Shown: positions 25,595 to 38,435 of the stretch, in pieces
Position numbering within the stretch: the stretch's first letter is position 1
Layout: each line of letters opens with the position of its first letter
Assembly (NCBI RefSeq): GCF_932294415.1
Contig: NC_065541.1
Coordinates: 54,662,290-54,726,289, forward strand
Direction: 5' to 3'
Length of the DNA: 64,000 bases
Source: Quercus robur
Lineage: Eukaryota; Streptophyta; Magnoliopsida; Fagales; Fagaceae
Notes under the pieces: model-generated
What the model was told of the DNA's origin: nothing
The model's input: only the letters and a program-made list of their open reading frames with translations
The model's database searches: none
Made by a program: the position numbers and the translations under genes

Positions 25595-25965
25595 CAGAAG
25601 TAGTTGTTTAGCTGTTTAAAAATAAATAAAAATTTTAAAACTAAAATTTCAATATTTTATAGAATTATTATATTCAAAAATATATATATATTTTTTTTTT
25701 ATATTGAAAGTCGTATCACATTTAATATAAAATTAATAAAACTTTCAATTATTACAATGTGGGGGTAAATACTTGTACCAAATAGACACCAATTTTTGCA
25801 GGCTGATGCGAATGCTCTTAGGGGCTATTAAATTATCAATGCTCTTAAAAAAAGCATAGCCATTGTTGGGTTCATCAATGAGATGAAGAAAGAAAGTGAG
25901 AAGTGTGGGAGAATGGATTTGGAAATAGGCAAAGACAATAAAATTAGCAAAGAGATTAGCAGCTT

Positions 25966-26110
25966 ATTTGGTAGCAAATTTCAAGTATTATCATTCAAAA
26001 TGATATGAAAACTGTGGTTTAACAAGTATTGTGAAAACATGTGTTTAAAGTATTCATAATGTAGAAAATGTATTTGATATCATGTTTCAAATAACATATT
26101 TTAAAATGTG
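25966..26110 (-). mobile_element. Partial MITE copy, same family as 46715-47258
   Basis: The segment from atttggtagcaaatttcaag onward matches the inverted right end of the 46715-47258 element over about 145 bp (shared ctgtggtttaa, gtgtttaaagtatt, atgtttcaaataa). The rest of the element is missing. Confidence 0.65.
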
Positions 26111-26738
26111 AAAATACATAGATGTTGCAACTTGGTAGCAGGTGCTTAGATTTATTTCCTTAAATAAAACAAGAAAATTACAGTACTTTAATTTCAAGGA
26201 ACAATCTAAGAAATTGTACTGAGATTTGCACTTAGTTCTCTTTGTGGGAAAATTGGGCAGTCTCACTGAGCCACAAGGCTATTAGCTTGAGACATGTAAT
26301 TGATGTTTATGCATAGTTGCTGGTGATTTGTAGGTATGTTTATTATGATACACCAGATGTTTTGATCCTTAGCGATGGATTGTAGTATGCAGTGCATGTT
26401 ACTGTTGTGATGTCCATGAAGATGTCCCTAAAGACTCAGAAAGATGCTTTTGTGACTTCCCTATCAAACTTTACCTCCTATAATTGTGATGTTAAAATAT
26501 TGTATTTTTAATTTCCTCCGATACTCCATTTCTAATTGTGTCGTTCCAAAAAATTTACAAAACATTTTTTTTTTTAAATTATAGAAATCTAAATTTTGTC
26601 AATTTTTTGTCCCAAAAAAAAACTATATATATAAATAAATGTTTGCTTGTAGATTTTTTTTTTTTTTTTAAATGCTAATATATGCCAAGAGTCTTGTATC
26701 TCAACTATTAAAAAAAAAAAAAAAAACTAGTCTATATT

Positions 26739-27578
26739 GGTAGGGATAAGGGCCCAAAAATTATATATTGGGCCTTGGGCCTTGGCCAAGGGCGTTGGTT
26801 GTTTCGAGGACGAATAAACAGTAATGAGGGTGTTAAGCTTAAAGCCCCATGAGTATGTGGCAAATGGTAGGATTGGGGGAGGTTGTCCGAGGAGGAGTAA
26901 CTCCTCGGATCAGCGAAGCACAAACCAAATGTATATCCTATCGTTCAAAGTAACCTTCTAGAAAGTTCTACTGATAGGGACGTACATTATGAACGTACAA
27001 GAGGGATGGGAACCTGGAAATATCTAAAGAAATGTTGCTGCCACCGCATTAAATGCTCTACAACTAACTTTCTGGTTGCATTAATGTGGAGAAGACCCCT
27101 GAAGAGTGCTGCCTTGGCTACCCCAACTCATAGAGGGCCTGATGGGGTGTTCGATGGGACAAGCACTCAAGTAGTGGCTTAGATGATCAACAAGTAGAGG
27201 ACCAAGATCGTTCAAAGGAAACTATATAACATGAGAGACCCTCCATAGAGAGGGGATCGAAAATTTGTAGGAGAAAGCACTATAGTAACTTGAACCATAT
27301 TTTTAACTATTTCCAATCGATATATACTAGAACATACCTCCTCGAATTATGCCGAGGACCAATTTACTTTGAGAAATCCAGTCCATTTCTGTTTAATTAA
27401 CCTTTAAACTCCATTCTAACTGTTGTCCTATTCATTAGAACCTAGTTTTCCAACCTGTGCGTGCCGGAAGTGAGACTGTTGGGCCTGACCTCACTTGGGC
27501 TCACAACTTACTTGTAATGTGGGCTGAGGATTTCCTACTTTGAGTCGTTCTTGGCACGGAGACTCAACGTAGTTGTTC

Positions 27579-27610
<32 letters not shown>

Positions 27611-28150
27611 GAATCACTGTCTTTTTCTATACTCTCTATTTTCTTGAAAACCTTTCAACAACCATTTCCCTTTCCATCTTCTTATATTTATAGCTCTAGA
27701 TTAGTGGAGAGACCATGATTACTGTCATAGTTAGTGCAATTGGGGGTCCAATATCATCAGTTGTAAGTGGATGGTTAGGTGAGAGTGGAATGTGGCAAAT
27801 GTGGCCTTGGAACTTGGTTCCAACTCAAGTAGGAATGCTCGACAGTGATGTTTCCTGGGAGCTGCCGGGCATGCTATGATGTGTTTGGACGTTAGTCTTT
27901 CTTTATTATTCGGGAACAGTTTGCCGAGCAAGGGTCAAGTGATGAAACCTGGGCCTACAATTTGTGTGGGTTGGGTAGAAAGAGATTGGGGATGTGGGCC
28001 ACACTGCTGGGTCTGAATCCAAGGTCCAAATGGATCTGGGTACCATGGTGTCGTACACAACCCATTCTCTACAAATTCATTGTATTGGACTTAATTATTG
28101 GGCTTGGATCCAATCATACCTTAGGCTTAAGATCCAAACTCGTCCCTACA
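26739..28150. mobile_element. Solo LTR, interrupted by a second solo LTR
   Basis: It starts GGTAGGGATAAGGGCCC (expected TGTAGGG with T changed to G) and ends CGTCCCTACA. It is flanked by ATATT at 26734-26738 and 28151-28155. Once the 27456-28057 insertion is removed about 805 bp remain. It is the reverse complement of the solo LTR at 48443-49236 (shared tcattagarcctagttttc, attctctacaaattcattgt). A tccgagga...tcctcgga inverted repeat lies at about 26887-26910. Confidence 0.85.
27456..28057. mobile_element. Nested solo LTR with 5-bp TSD
   Basis: 602 bp, TGTGCGTGCCGG ... GTGTCGTACA, flanked by CAACC at 27451-27455 and 28058-28062. The host solo LTR resumes exactly at the second CAACC. It includes a (CT)n run at about 27580-27610. 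No coding potential. Confidence 0.85.
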
Positions 28151-28155
28151 ATATT

Positions 28156-30741
28156 CTTTAAGTAAGAGCTTAAAAGCATTAATATGTAAGAATCATATTT
28201 CCAAGAATCATATTTCCATATCCATGGCCAACTAAATATTAATCATTCATGTGTAACATGCTATAATAATATTTCATACATAATATATGTCATACTGATA
28301 TTACAGATGATAGTTATAGTTAGCAAAATGATGATTGAGCATAATTTGAATGACATTAACTTACCTTTTTTGCCCCCATCATTCCTTAAAAGTTAATACA
28401 ACTTTTAAGTGAAATTTGTGGTGTGCCATTGTATTAGAATCTTATTTCTCTAAAAAAATTAAATAAATAAATAACTTTATTCTCTCTCTTTTGTGTGTGT
28501 GTTTGTTTCTTCAAAAAATACCAGCATAATTCTCTGGCAATTTGGATCATTTGAGATAAGGTGGAATCATACAATCGTATGATCTATTATAACTATGGTA
28601 CACTGACTATGAAATATAAAGATGAGAATTAGAAAGAGATAACAAATAAAAGCAAGTTGACATCAGTTATAATCCACCTATCACAAGTTCTATTCGACTA
28701 AAACACTCCAACATTATACAAGTTCTTATTAATTAACTTGCATTAATTAACTTTATGTTTGGTCTTCTCTACATATTCTTTGACTTGATATTTTATTTGT
28801 TGTTCTCTACTCATGTTACATTTTCTGTTATTGATTTGATGAGTTGAATACTATAATAGAAATTCAACAATATCAGTATCAGATAAGTCTTCTCAGCATG
28901 TCACTTAATTTATACTTGAAGTCTTAGTGTAATTAATGTGCTCTGTTGATTTCTTGTGCTTCCCCCCTATAAGTGTCCAGTATTTTTGACATGTTTCCAT
29001 TGATCTCTTCTGTTTCTTTTTTCTTTTTCTTTTTATAGTGGAGGATGTGTTTCTAAATCTCAAATCCACTTTCCTATCTTTCTTCAAGCTCATTGATGGC
29101 CACAACACCCAAACATGCACCAACCACAATCGAAGGCTCAAAAAGGACCAAATTGTTATGTTTTTTATTCCAATTAAATTTTTTAGGATATTATTACTAG
29201 GAGAATTTCAATAGAATAGTGGAAAGAAATTCCTAGTGTAACACTGAATGGAATCAAAAGTCAAATGCCTGCTGATAAGAGCAAGTTTTATCTCTAAAGT
29301 TACATACAACATTGCCTCAAAAGTCAGAACCAGACACATTGTCAAACCAAGTGGATTGGAAATTGTTTGGCCTATTGAGTACTTTGACATAGAGGTTATC
29401 TCATATCTATCTTAACTCTTAAGATAGAAGGAAAATATTTTTCAAGAAGCTAGCAATGATAAGTCGGATAAGTTTCAAAATAGATGTTATTTTTAATTAC
29501 TCATTTGGATAACTTTCTAATTTAAAAGGTTCTTCACATAAGTTCATTTGGCTCTAGTGACTTTTGATTTGTTAATTCTCATTCACACACATAGGTTCAC
29601 GGCACCTTACTTGCAAATAAAAATAAATAAATAAATAAAAAAGAACAAAAAAGTTCTCACTATATATGACTTATTTTCTAGTATGAGTTACTGTTGTGAA
29701 TATTAATGCAATTTAATAACTTTTATTGGATTTTTTTTTTTTTTTTGACAAATTTACAGCTAAATAGATTACATTGTCTCCTCGTACCATCTACACTTGT
29801 AAAATATTTTTTTTTTTTTTTTGAAAGTTCTACACTTGTAAAATATTAAAATAATATTCAATTAAGAATTATATTATCTATAATATATATAAATATATAT
29901 TTGGTATTTAAAAATTATACATAAAATTTGAGTTTATGGATAATATAATAAATAATATTTGATTTACATAAAATTTGACATGTGTCTCAACATTAAAGCA
30001 AACTTTACTTATCAAATAAAAAGTTATTGAATTGTGTGACATTAACAAAAACATCACATGTAACTTTGATCCTAATTCTTTGACTATAACTGCTTTTATC
30101 TTTTTGTGGGAAAATTATAGAATATTTCGGGTGAACAATATATACTCTATGTCTCCCTCATTTCACATGAATTTTTTTTTTTTTTTGAGAAACCGGCCTG
30201 GAAGGAGTAATATTTATATAATATTTTTACAATTACTCCATTTTGTAAAGAACAGGACGAGTTATATACTTATATCACTTAAATTAGTGCCAAAAAAAAA
30301 AAAAAAATGCAATAGAAGGCTGTAGCCAACTTCTACACTACTAGCGAAACCTAGAGTCAAGCTCCACTAAAAGTTTCTGAAATCCCCAGCAAAGGAATCT
30401 TGAACCCACAAGATAAAGAAAAATTCTGAAATTTTATGAATTTATCAAACTAGAGTGAAGGCCAAGAGATCTTACAAGTAATCTCTAGACTTAGCTAAAT
30501 AAGGAGGAAAATAACAAATAATCATTAACCAAAAGAATAAACAGAGAAATAACAAGAGGAAAACCAAGCAAATCCTACCTAATCTAATCTAATTAAGAAA
30601 AAAGCAAAACCCCTTATTTCATACTCCGAAGTACAAATTTTCCAAAGGCAAGAAAGTGACTTATATGAAAGAGAATATATATTTTAGGGGGTGTTTGTCA
30701 AATCATAAAACTGGTCTAAATTTAATACAAGCTGAACTATG

Positions 30742-30775
<34 letters not shown>

Positions 30776-32347
30776 AAGCTAAATTTAAAGTAATTCCAAA
30801 CCATTTTTCAATTGATTTTATTTATGGGTCCTATTATCAAATGCCCTAAGGGCAATCATTAAGGTAGAAATTTTAATACAATTGATCTACTTTTCCTAGA
30901 CAATTGAGCCTTTTTTTGGTAAAATAGTCCAATTTTTTATAAACTTTTGATACTTTCCAATTTAGTTGGAATGCATTTTATTCTCCTTAATAATTGCTCT
31001 AAGAACATCCGTTTTAAATATATAAAAAATACTAAATCGAAGTATAAGTTCTTTCATTCTTTGCACCAAAATTTTTACTAAATTGAAAACAATTATAATT
31101 GGTTATATATATTTTGTTATGACATAGAACCTTGTCAAGGTAGGGCCCTTAAATGGATTCTTTGACATACCAAACACCATATTAAAGTCATATATCCAAT
31201 ATTTGGTTCCCTTCATAAGTCTTAATTTACATCGATCCCACTTCAAAGTAGCAACAAGAAGGATATATTCTAAAAAATATGCAAATGGAATATCATACAA
31301 ACCATGATTCTGATCCAAATGGCCAAGAGGAAAATCATATATTTCTATTGCGTAGTAGGATAGCCTTCTCTTAGTACTTTTTTTTGTCTTGATCGTCGTT
31401 TACCACAACGTACATTCATATAAGCTATGATTATATACGTAAAAGTCTCATGATGATTATAGAAGAAAAAAATGAAAACGAGGGTGAATAACAATCTCGA
31501 GCGCAATCGATTGGAGGAAGGGACAATTAAATGGCACATAGAGAGAGAGAGAGAGCATGGATTTCTATTTTGAATTTGGAGAAAGGATCGATGGTGATGG
31601 TGATGTGGACCACTTGGTTGACGGTGAGTGGTGCATGAACAGACATAATTCATAATGCATGTGAAACTACTAACATCCTATGTTCCTCTCTTATTCACTA
31701 GCTTTCAATTTTTGTGTAGGGTTTTTTTTTTTTTTTTCTTCTTCTTCTTATCTTCTTTTGTTATTTATTTTTATTCATTTTAATGTTTAACTCAATTTTA
31801 TTTTTTGTTTTTTTTAACCTTCTTGGGTTCTTCTGATTAAGGAGAAGGAAATGCATAGATGAATACTCTAACTCCCATGGTAGCTTTAAGAACTTAAAAA
31901 AACCAACATCCAAATCACTCCTTAACAATGTCGAACAAAACTCACTAGGGGACTATTTAAAGGGTTTTCGATATTTTAGTATATCCTAAACGATGATGTT
32001 ACTTATTAGGCCTGAGAAAGATGATTTGGACTATTGTTATGCAAATTAATTCTTTTTATTTGCAACCTGTATCTTAAAAGTAACAAAAATCCTCTCTTTT
32101 TAAAGGTGTTCCACTTTATATTCCACAAACTTTAGAATGTCCTATGCTTATTTTTCTTTCATTCTTTTAAACTTTGGTTGTCTTAGAAGGGATAAAAAAA
32201 AGAAAAATGTATGATTAGTGAAGGTAAAGTGAGCACCACACACGGAGACAAAATTTTTATTCACTTTCAAAGTGCAATGCCCAATGCTTGCATGCATTAT
32301 CAAGAAGTTCACAAATACCAAGAATCCGCTTGTTTTTAAATATTATA
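28156..32347. other. Intergenic AT-rich sequence
   Basis: No gene supported. Contents: an (ATA)n run at about 30740-30774, several poly-T/poly-A blocks, a GA run near 31541, and a possible decayed MITE at about 30697-30850 (ggggtgtttgtcaaatc ... tatcaaatgcccta). The open frame at 28905-29141 (-) is Lys-rich from simple repeats and matches nothing I know. Confidence 0.5.
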
Positions 32348-32362
32348 ACTATATTTGTATGG

Positions 32363-32549
32363 CCAACGGGGACTTGGCTCAGTTGATAAGGCTCGGACAC
32401 TTCGTCTAACCCACCTAGGTTCGAGTCCCGCTGCCAGCAGGAGTCTATTGGTGGGCATTCACACGAGTTGGCCCAAGGGCTTTAACTCTAGCGCCCTGCC
32501 GGGAGCTAGCATAACCTAGCGAACCCCTATTTTTTTCCAACAAAAAAAA
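32363..32549 (+). mobile_element. tRNA-derived SINE, intact, with 15-bp TSD
   Basis: 187 bp. Box A ggctcagttgataaggc and box B ggttcgagtcc are spaced as in a tRNA. A tRNA-unrelated body (cctgccgggagctagcataa) follows, then a short A tail. The flanking duplication ACTATATTTGTATGG is exact at 32348-32362 and 32550-32564, so both ends are certain and the insertion is young. Confidence 0.95.
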
Positions 32550-32564
32550 ACTATATTTGTATGG

Positions 32565-35500
32565 GTTTAGTGGTAACTTAGCAATAATGACATTCTTTTA
32601 TGATATTCTGAATCTGTGATTAGAATCTAACCTCTCTCTCTCTCCTAAAAAAATCTATTTTTTTATCAATGTATTCTCAAGAAAATTTTTTGACTAGTTA
32701 TGTCGAGTCAATTCATTCCCAGAAAATGAATTCATCAATTAATATTGGATTTTCATCATAATTTTGAAAAGTAGAGAACTTTTCTCTTCTGACTTTCACA
32801 AATTTTAAGGATTTCGACAGCCACCATACCTAGATCGACCATCATCTCCTTTACAATATTTTTGTTGGATATACCATACTGATATTGCCATAATTACCAG
32901 AGTAATCACCACCACTAACAATCACTGCTACCAATGCGACCAAAGTTTTACTACACTTCCTTCCCTGCCATCACCACCTCTTGAAGATGTAATCAGGACA
33001 CCATTGCTATGGTCCTGCTAAAACCTACCATTATTTATTTATTTATTTATATATTTATATTTAATTGTTACAATAAGTGGGAGATTCCAACCATAATTCT
33101 CCTCATAAAAGAGGCTACTGACTAGACAATACCACCAAATTACACAAGATTCTTGCCAACCCACCACTTCTTTATTCATTAATATCCTAATATCGTAAAA
33201 AGGCTATTACTATCTATATAAAACACTATTTACCTGGAAAAAAAAAAAAGATGACTTTCATAAAATGGTCTCTCTCGAATTCATTTTCTTACCAAAATCT
33301 TTTCGTGAAAAGTGATTCTTTAATCCCACAATAAAATCCAAAGTCCAAACACAATCTCCCCTATTCTATTGTTCTAATTAATGGTTTAGGGTTTAACCCT
33401 TTTGTTATAGTGAGTGGAAATTAGATATTTGCAAATTAATGCACACCCAAATGCACCATATGTACCAAAGCACTAGGCATTAGGTATTAGGCAACCCCAA
33501 GCACAGGTTCATAAGTTCTATTACACTTTTTGATACTATTCATAAGATTTACTGTACTATTTTAGTTAGTTTTTAGTTTTATCTACAATACTCAATTTCA
33601 ACTAAATAAGTTGTTCTCAAACGGACTAAGTCTAATAATATTATTTTTACGCAATCCAAGCTTAAACAACTCATGTCTAGGAAGGTACGTACTTAGATGG
33701 AAGAGTGTAGTACGCAAAACTAAGCCGTATATTAGCCCCACTTCATTTTATATAAACTGGTGAAATGAAAATGATGCAATATAAGAATTTGTGAAGAGGG
33801 GTGACCCATCTTATTACTATAAACAGTATCATATATACTCGATATAACTAGAAAATATTTGTTTTTGAAAAAGTTGCAGGTAATCTAAGTGCAATCCAAA
33901 AATATAGGGCCATTATATCATTTTAAATATGGGGGTAGAGTTTCATTTCTTAGTTGACTACCTTCATCTCATCCCCCATATGGCAGTGCATAGCATTTGG
34001 TGGTAGTGATCACTAGTAATACAAGAAATGAGTGAGGGCTTGTGGTCCTCGTCCTCATCAAATGGCTCTACCTTCCATGTTCAAAGAGGCATGATGAGGG
34101 TTTGAGTCCCCTATTTTAAACCTGCATTCATATATATATTGACGCGCATGTATACACATGTAGGCACCAGAAGAGGAAAAAAAAGAGGATCTAAATATAA
34201 AATGAAAAGTCATGAATCATGATCACTTTTTTTTTCTTTATTAGGCTATTTCTTGCTGGTATATATCTTCTTTTTTCAAAGAGAGAGAGAAAAAAAAATT
34301 GTAATTCCATCTGCTAGGCCATATATTTTTATGCTTAGTTTTATGTTATTGCTCAGCAATGCAAGCATAATCTTGCATCCTCATTAATTTAGCTTCTAAT
34401 TCCAAGAGATAAACATTGTGATTAAACCCAAAAAAAAAAAAAAAAAAGTTGCATAGATAATTACATTTTGGTCCCCAAACCATTGTGGGCTAGCAAGTTA
34501 AATTGCCAACCATATATGCAGGGCAACAAGTTAAGGGACCATGTGAAGTGGCTCAGCTGAAGAAGTTGGACAAAATACCACCGCCACCATCATCATTATG
34601 ATGATAACATCAAGTGGATGAGAGAGATGGAAAGAGAGAGAGAGAGAGAGAGAGGGTGATGATGATGAAGAAGAAGAAGATGAAGCCAAAATGGGGGTTC
34701 ATTTTCCAAATAAATGAGCATGGCTTTGGTACTCAATTACTTGAAGAAAAGGGACAAAAGAAGGACCTAACTATATTGACTACTCACTCCTTTCATCCTC
34801 GTGCCCCTTCCTTTCCTTCCGATACCCTACTCATTTTCTCTTGGCTTCTTATAATGACCCAAATTGAATGCCAACGTGATTGGCACGTGAGCCTCACATG
34901 CCTTCTTTTGCCGACTTGGACTTAGGTGAAGGCTTTAAAGTATGTAAGAATTTAAATTTTGTTTAACAAATAAAAATTAAAGTGGTAGAAATCTTGAAAT
35001 TAAATTATATATAACTAAATTACAAAGTTACACATGTTATGCAAGTGGCTCCAATTTATTTGTTTGTGCTTTTACTTTTTAGATTAATTAATAAGTGGTT
35101 ACGTGTGTAAGAAATTAACTAATATTCTACTTTGCATGGAAATCTAGCCAGAACAGCAATAAAAAAATTGTGGTTTACTAGTCTTTCCAAACTAATGCTA
35201 ATGATTACGGTCGAAGATCAAACTTTTGGACTTATATTGTTTGAAGTTTGAACTCGGAGGAAATAGCACGTAAATTTCTTATGTAAAACCAAGAAGTTGG
35301 GGACGCGGTTTCTACCTTTCAAACACAACCTTTCTCGTAAACAACGGTTAAGAATTAGTCTTCACTTTCACCGATGATATAATAATGAAACAAATCATAA
35401 CTTTTTGACCTTATGCTGTGTAAATTCTCAAGTGATTATATGTCATAGTCTTTATGTAGATGAGAAAATTGACCCAAACCGATAAAACCGAATCTATTCC

Positions 35501-35599
35501 ACATTCCACAATCAATAACCCGTAAATTAAGTACTCATATACCCAAGTATTGCTATTAGAAGAAAAAAATTGTTTCACTATAAATTTACATATTTTATC
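32565..35599. other. Intergenic AT-rich sequence
   Basis: Nothing gene-like. A retroposon-like fragment lies near 33020-33150, A/T and GA runs at 34280 and 34630, and the Lys/Glu-rich open frame at 34614-34925 is made by a (GA)n run and flanking repeats. Confidence 0.5.
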
Positions 35600-35840
35600 G
35601 TGTTTATTTTATTGTAAAATTTGGTCAAATTTAAAATGTTTTTTTGTTATTGGACGGCCAATTTGGAAGGTAAGATCGCCGCCATGGTGGTTGGGAGACA
35701 TACATTTTGGTAGTTTGTGTTTATTTTATTATAAAATTTGGTCAAACTTAAAATGTTTTTTTGTTATTAGACAGTCGATTCGGTAGGTGAGATCGCCGTC
35801 ATGGTGATTGGGAGACATACATGTTGGTAGTTTGTGTTTA
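35600..35840 (+). repeat. Two diverged 117-bp tandem units
   Basis: Units start at 35600 and 35717, with the first bases of a third at 35834. Each runs gtgtttattttatt ... agatcgccg(c/t)catggtg ... ggtagtt. The units are mostly identical with scattered changes. Confidence 0.85.
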
Positions 35841-36953
35841 AAAAATTAAATTTTACCCTAAGTACCTAAAAAGGTTTTGCTGAAAATGTTTACAGCGAAG
35901 CATTAAACGTGTTTCAGGTCTTAAATTTTGATTGGCAACACTTACGTATGCACTTGGAATTAAACCCAACCAACAGGACAACATTTACTAATACCAAATA
36001 TTTACCTTTTGGCGTTCAAGAAGATATACTAGCATCCTTTATGGTGTTCAATATTTGGGTTCCAACCACCCTCTCTCAATTTACATAGAAAAAATAATCA
36101 TATGTATTTGTTGATGCAATTGGTTGCATGCACAACTTGCCCTTCGATCTTACAAAAAGAAGGGTTGAATTTAGAACACCGGTGTGATGTCTGCAGCCAC
36201 TGGCATTCCAAAACTTGAGTCAGAGATATAGCTTTTCTTTGCCAAAATATTAGAGCAATACTTTTTTAGGAGATTTCATATGCATACCTTGTTTATCGAT
36301 TGCCTCCTTTTAAGAACATTTCAAGAGGTTATTGATGGAGAGCTATTTCCTTGAATCTTGATGTCATGGTAGATGGCAAGTAATGGCTTGTAACTATCGA
36401 AGCATAATTTATGGAGTGTGGCTAGCTCATTGCTGATTGGATTATTGCAAGTTGAGCAATGTAATTATATCCATCTTAATTCTTAGTTGCCCCCACATTC
36501 CCGAGTCAGGTGTGTATAATAAAGGGAATCTCATGTTTCGGAGGTACGAAATTGTTTGATGCTTAGGGACTTACTTGTTTGATGCCTAAAATAAATTGGT
36601 TGAGTTCTTAGTTGATTCTCTAGTTTGCTCATGTTACTCTGAGTTGGCCTGGATCCATACTAAAGTTTGATTAGTCTTCTTTCTTGGAACTTTAATCAAT
36701 TTTGTGTTCCCTTTAGCCACTTACTTGGTTGGCCAATCTCCTGGACCAACTATCCCTTTCTCTAAGGAGGCTTTTTAGCCTAATTCTTTGGTCTTGATGC
36801 TAACCTGGTCGGCCACTGTTTTGTTTCAGCCCTTTCTCTCTAGGGACTTTGTTAAAATTTTCCTTTAGAATTTTGGTCCACCAGCACTCTTAAACCAATA
36901 AGTTTAGTGCCTACACACTTTTTCACAATTGTCCTACGTAGAAAATTGTGATC

Positions 36954-37065
36954 TTTGGATATGTATGATGTGTCCTTTTGTAGGCTGGCAAGCCCATCTC
37001 TAGTGTCTGTAAACAATTAATTTATTTAATAATATCTTCCTTTTAACCAAAAAAAGAAAAAAAAG
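36954..37065 (+). mobile_element. Heavily 5'-truncated LINE tail with 11-bp TSD
   Basis: 112 bp containing gtaggctggcaagcccatct and ending in an A-rich tail (ttaaccaaaaaaagaaaa). AAATTGTGATC occurs exactly at 36943-36953 and 37066-37076. Size and tail fit an aborted LINE reverse transcription. Confidence 0.75.
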
Positions 37066-37301
37066 AAATTGTGATCGGCACATAATTTTATTTCTGTTAC
37101 TAACAATTTGGCACATAGAACAATTATAACAAATTAACAAAATGTGTGTGAAAGGCATAATTTTATGGACTTGAAGCTTAAGTCAAAGATCAAGTATTCC
37201 TAAATTATAGGTAGGCATAATTTTATGGACTTGATTAGTTCACTATTGACTAGATTATTGCAAGTTGAGCTATGTAATTATATCCATATCAATATTCTCT
37301 T

Positions 37302-37566
37302 TGAATAACCTTCCTGTGAGCTATATATATATATATATATATAAGGTGCTAAAAAGTAGAATGGGTTCAATTAGGTCTTAGCTACAAACTTTATTAAGTA
37401 AAAAAATAAAAATCAGGGCTGATCAGTAGTAACCACTTGGATTCCTTAATATCTAAAAATCCAGTTCTAATTTTCTAAATAGATTTTTAGAGGGCCAATT
37501 TTAAATATATATATATATATATATATATAAATGTAGTAAAATTTGGTGAGGAGACTTACGATAAGA
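37302..37566. repeat. (TA)n microsatellites
   Basis: TA runs at about 37322-37342 and 37505-37528, in an otherwise featureless region upstream of the ZPR promoter. Confidence 0.8.
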
Positions 37567-37989
37567 CTATACCATGGCCAAATAGCAATTGAGTGATGGT
37601 ACCTACATAACTCTATGCCTTTAGAGACAAAAACAAATTCATGATAAGCATGTATAGGCACTAGGCACCCTAAACCATTTTCTCCACTCTACGACACATT
37701 TTTTGCCCTGATTTCACAAAACTATAGTGAAACTGCAAGTAATCACATGATGACCCATTATATATTGGATAATGATTTCTTCAAATTAACAGGGTCGGCA
37801 CACCATGTTCATGTGTAAAATGTGAATATTATTATCTATATTTTTTTAAGAATGTTCACATTTCAAACAAACGCGTACAAAATGTGTATACTGTCGGTGT
37901 TAAAAGTAAAAAAAATTATTTTTTATTTTACTACCCTGGAGTAAATTCAGGTGCTTAGATTGAAAATTATGTCATATGTTTTTTCCACT

Positions 37990-38000
37990 GTAATGATTAC
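37990..38000. promoter_or_regulatory. HD-ZIP III binding palindrome upstream of the ZPR gene
   Basis: GTAATGATTAC is an exact match to GTAAT(G/C)ATTAC, the in vitro binding site reported for class III HD-ZIP proteins. It starts 577 bp and ends 567 bp before the ZPR ATG. ZPR genes are known targets of HD-ZIP III factors such as REVOLUTA, so the location makes biological sense. Confidence 0.6.
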
Positions 38001-38333
38001 ATAGACTAAAATACCATGTATCTTCCATTTTGAGGCAGACCCCTACGCTGTCAATAAGGACCTAAAGGTCTTGAAACTGAAGGGGAAAATTCTATAATTC
38101 AAAAAAAGTAACCCCCAACAGTCCAACTTGGGAAGGGGTATGGTCCTATTCTGTGTGCCCTAACCAAAAACCCCCAAGTTAAATAGTTGGACTATATATG
38201 AAATTAAGTTACAGTAATCGAAAAGGCCAAAGAATGGGAAGCCTTTTTCTTCACCTTCTTCTTCCTCTGCAATTTACATCTATTTATGGCCTTTGTAATC
38301 ATGAGTCTTTGTGCCATCATTGCTATGAAAAGC

Positions 38334-38335
<2 letters not shown>

Positions 38336-38367
<32 letters not shown>
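38336..38367. repeat. (CT)n microsatellite in the ZPR promoter
   Basis: CT repeat with one interruption, just upstream of the TATA-like element. CT-rich tracts are common near plant transcription starts. Confidence 0.8.
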
Positions 38368-38368
<1 letters not shown>

Positions 38369-38427
38369 CATGTGCCCATACAAACACAATATCTGAGCTG
38401 TATGACTCTTACTAATAGCGACTCTCC

Positions 38428-38435
38428 TATTTAAA
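38428..38435 (+). promoter_or_regulatory. TATA-like box of the ZPR gene
   Basis: TATTTAAA, 132 bp before the ATG, followed by CT-rich sequence suitable for a start site near 38460. No other TATA is closer on this strand. Confidence 0.4.

Noticed and set aside
28905..29141. Minus-strand Lys/Arg-rich frame
   Set aside because: Composition follows a T-rich simple repeat on the plus strand; no domain recognised and no splice context.
32363..32440. A tRNA gene
   Set aside because: Box A and box B are present, but there is no acceptor stem or anticodon arm I can fold, and the TSD plus A tail identify a SINE.
34614..34925. Plus-strand frame starting MDERDGKRERERER
   Set aside because: Generated by (GA)n and GAA repeats; the rest shows no family features.
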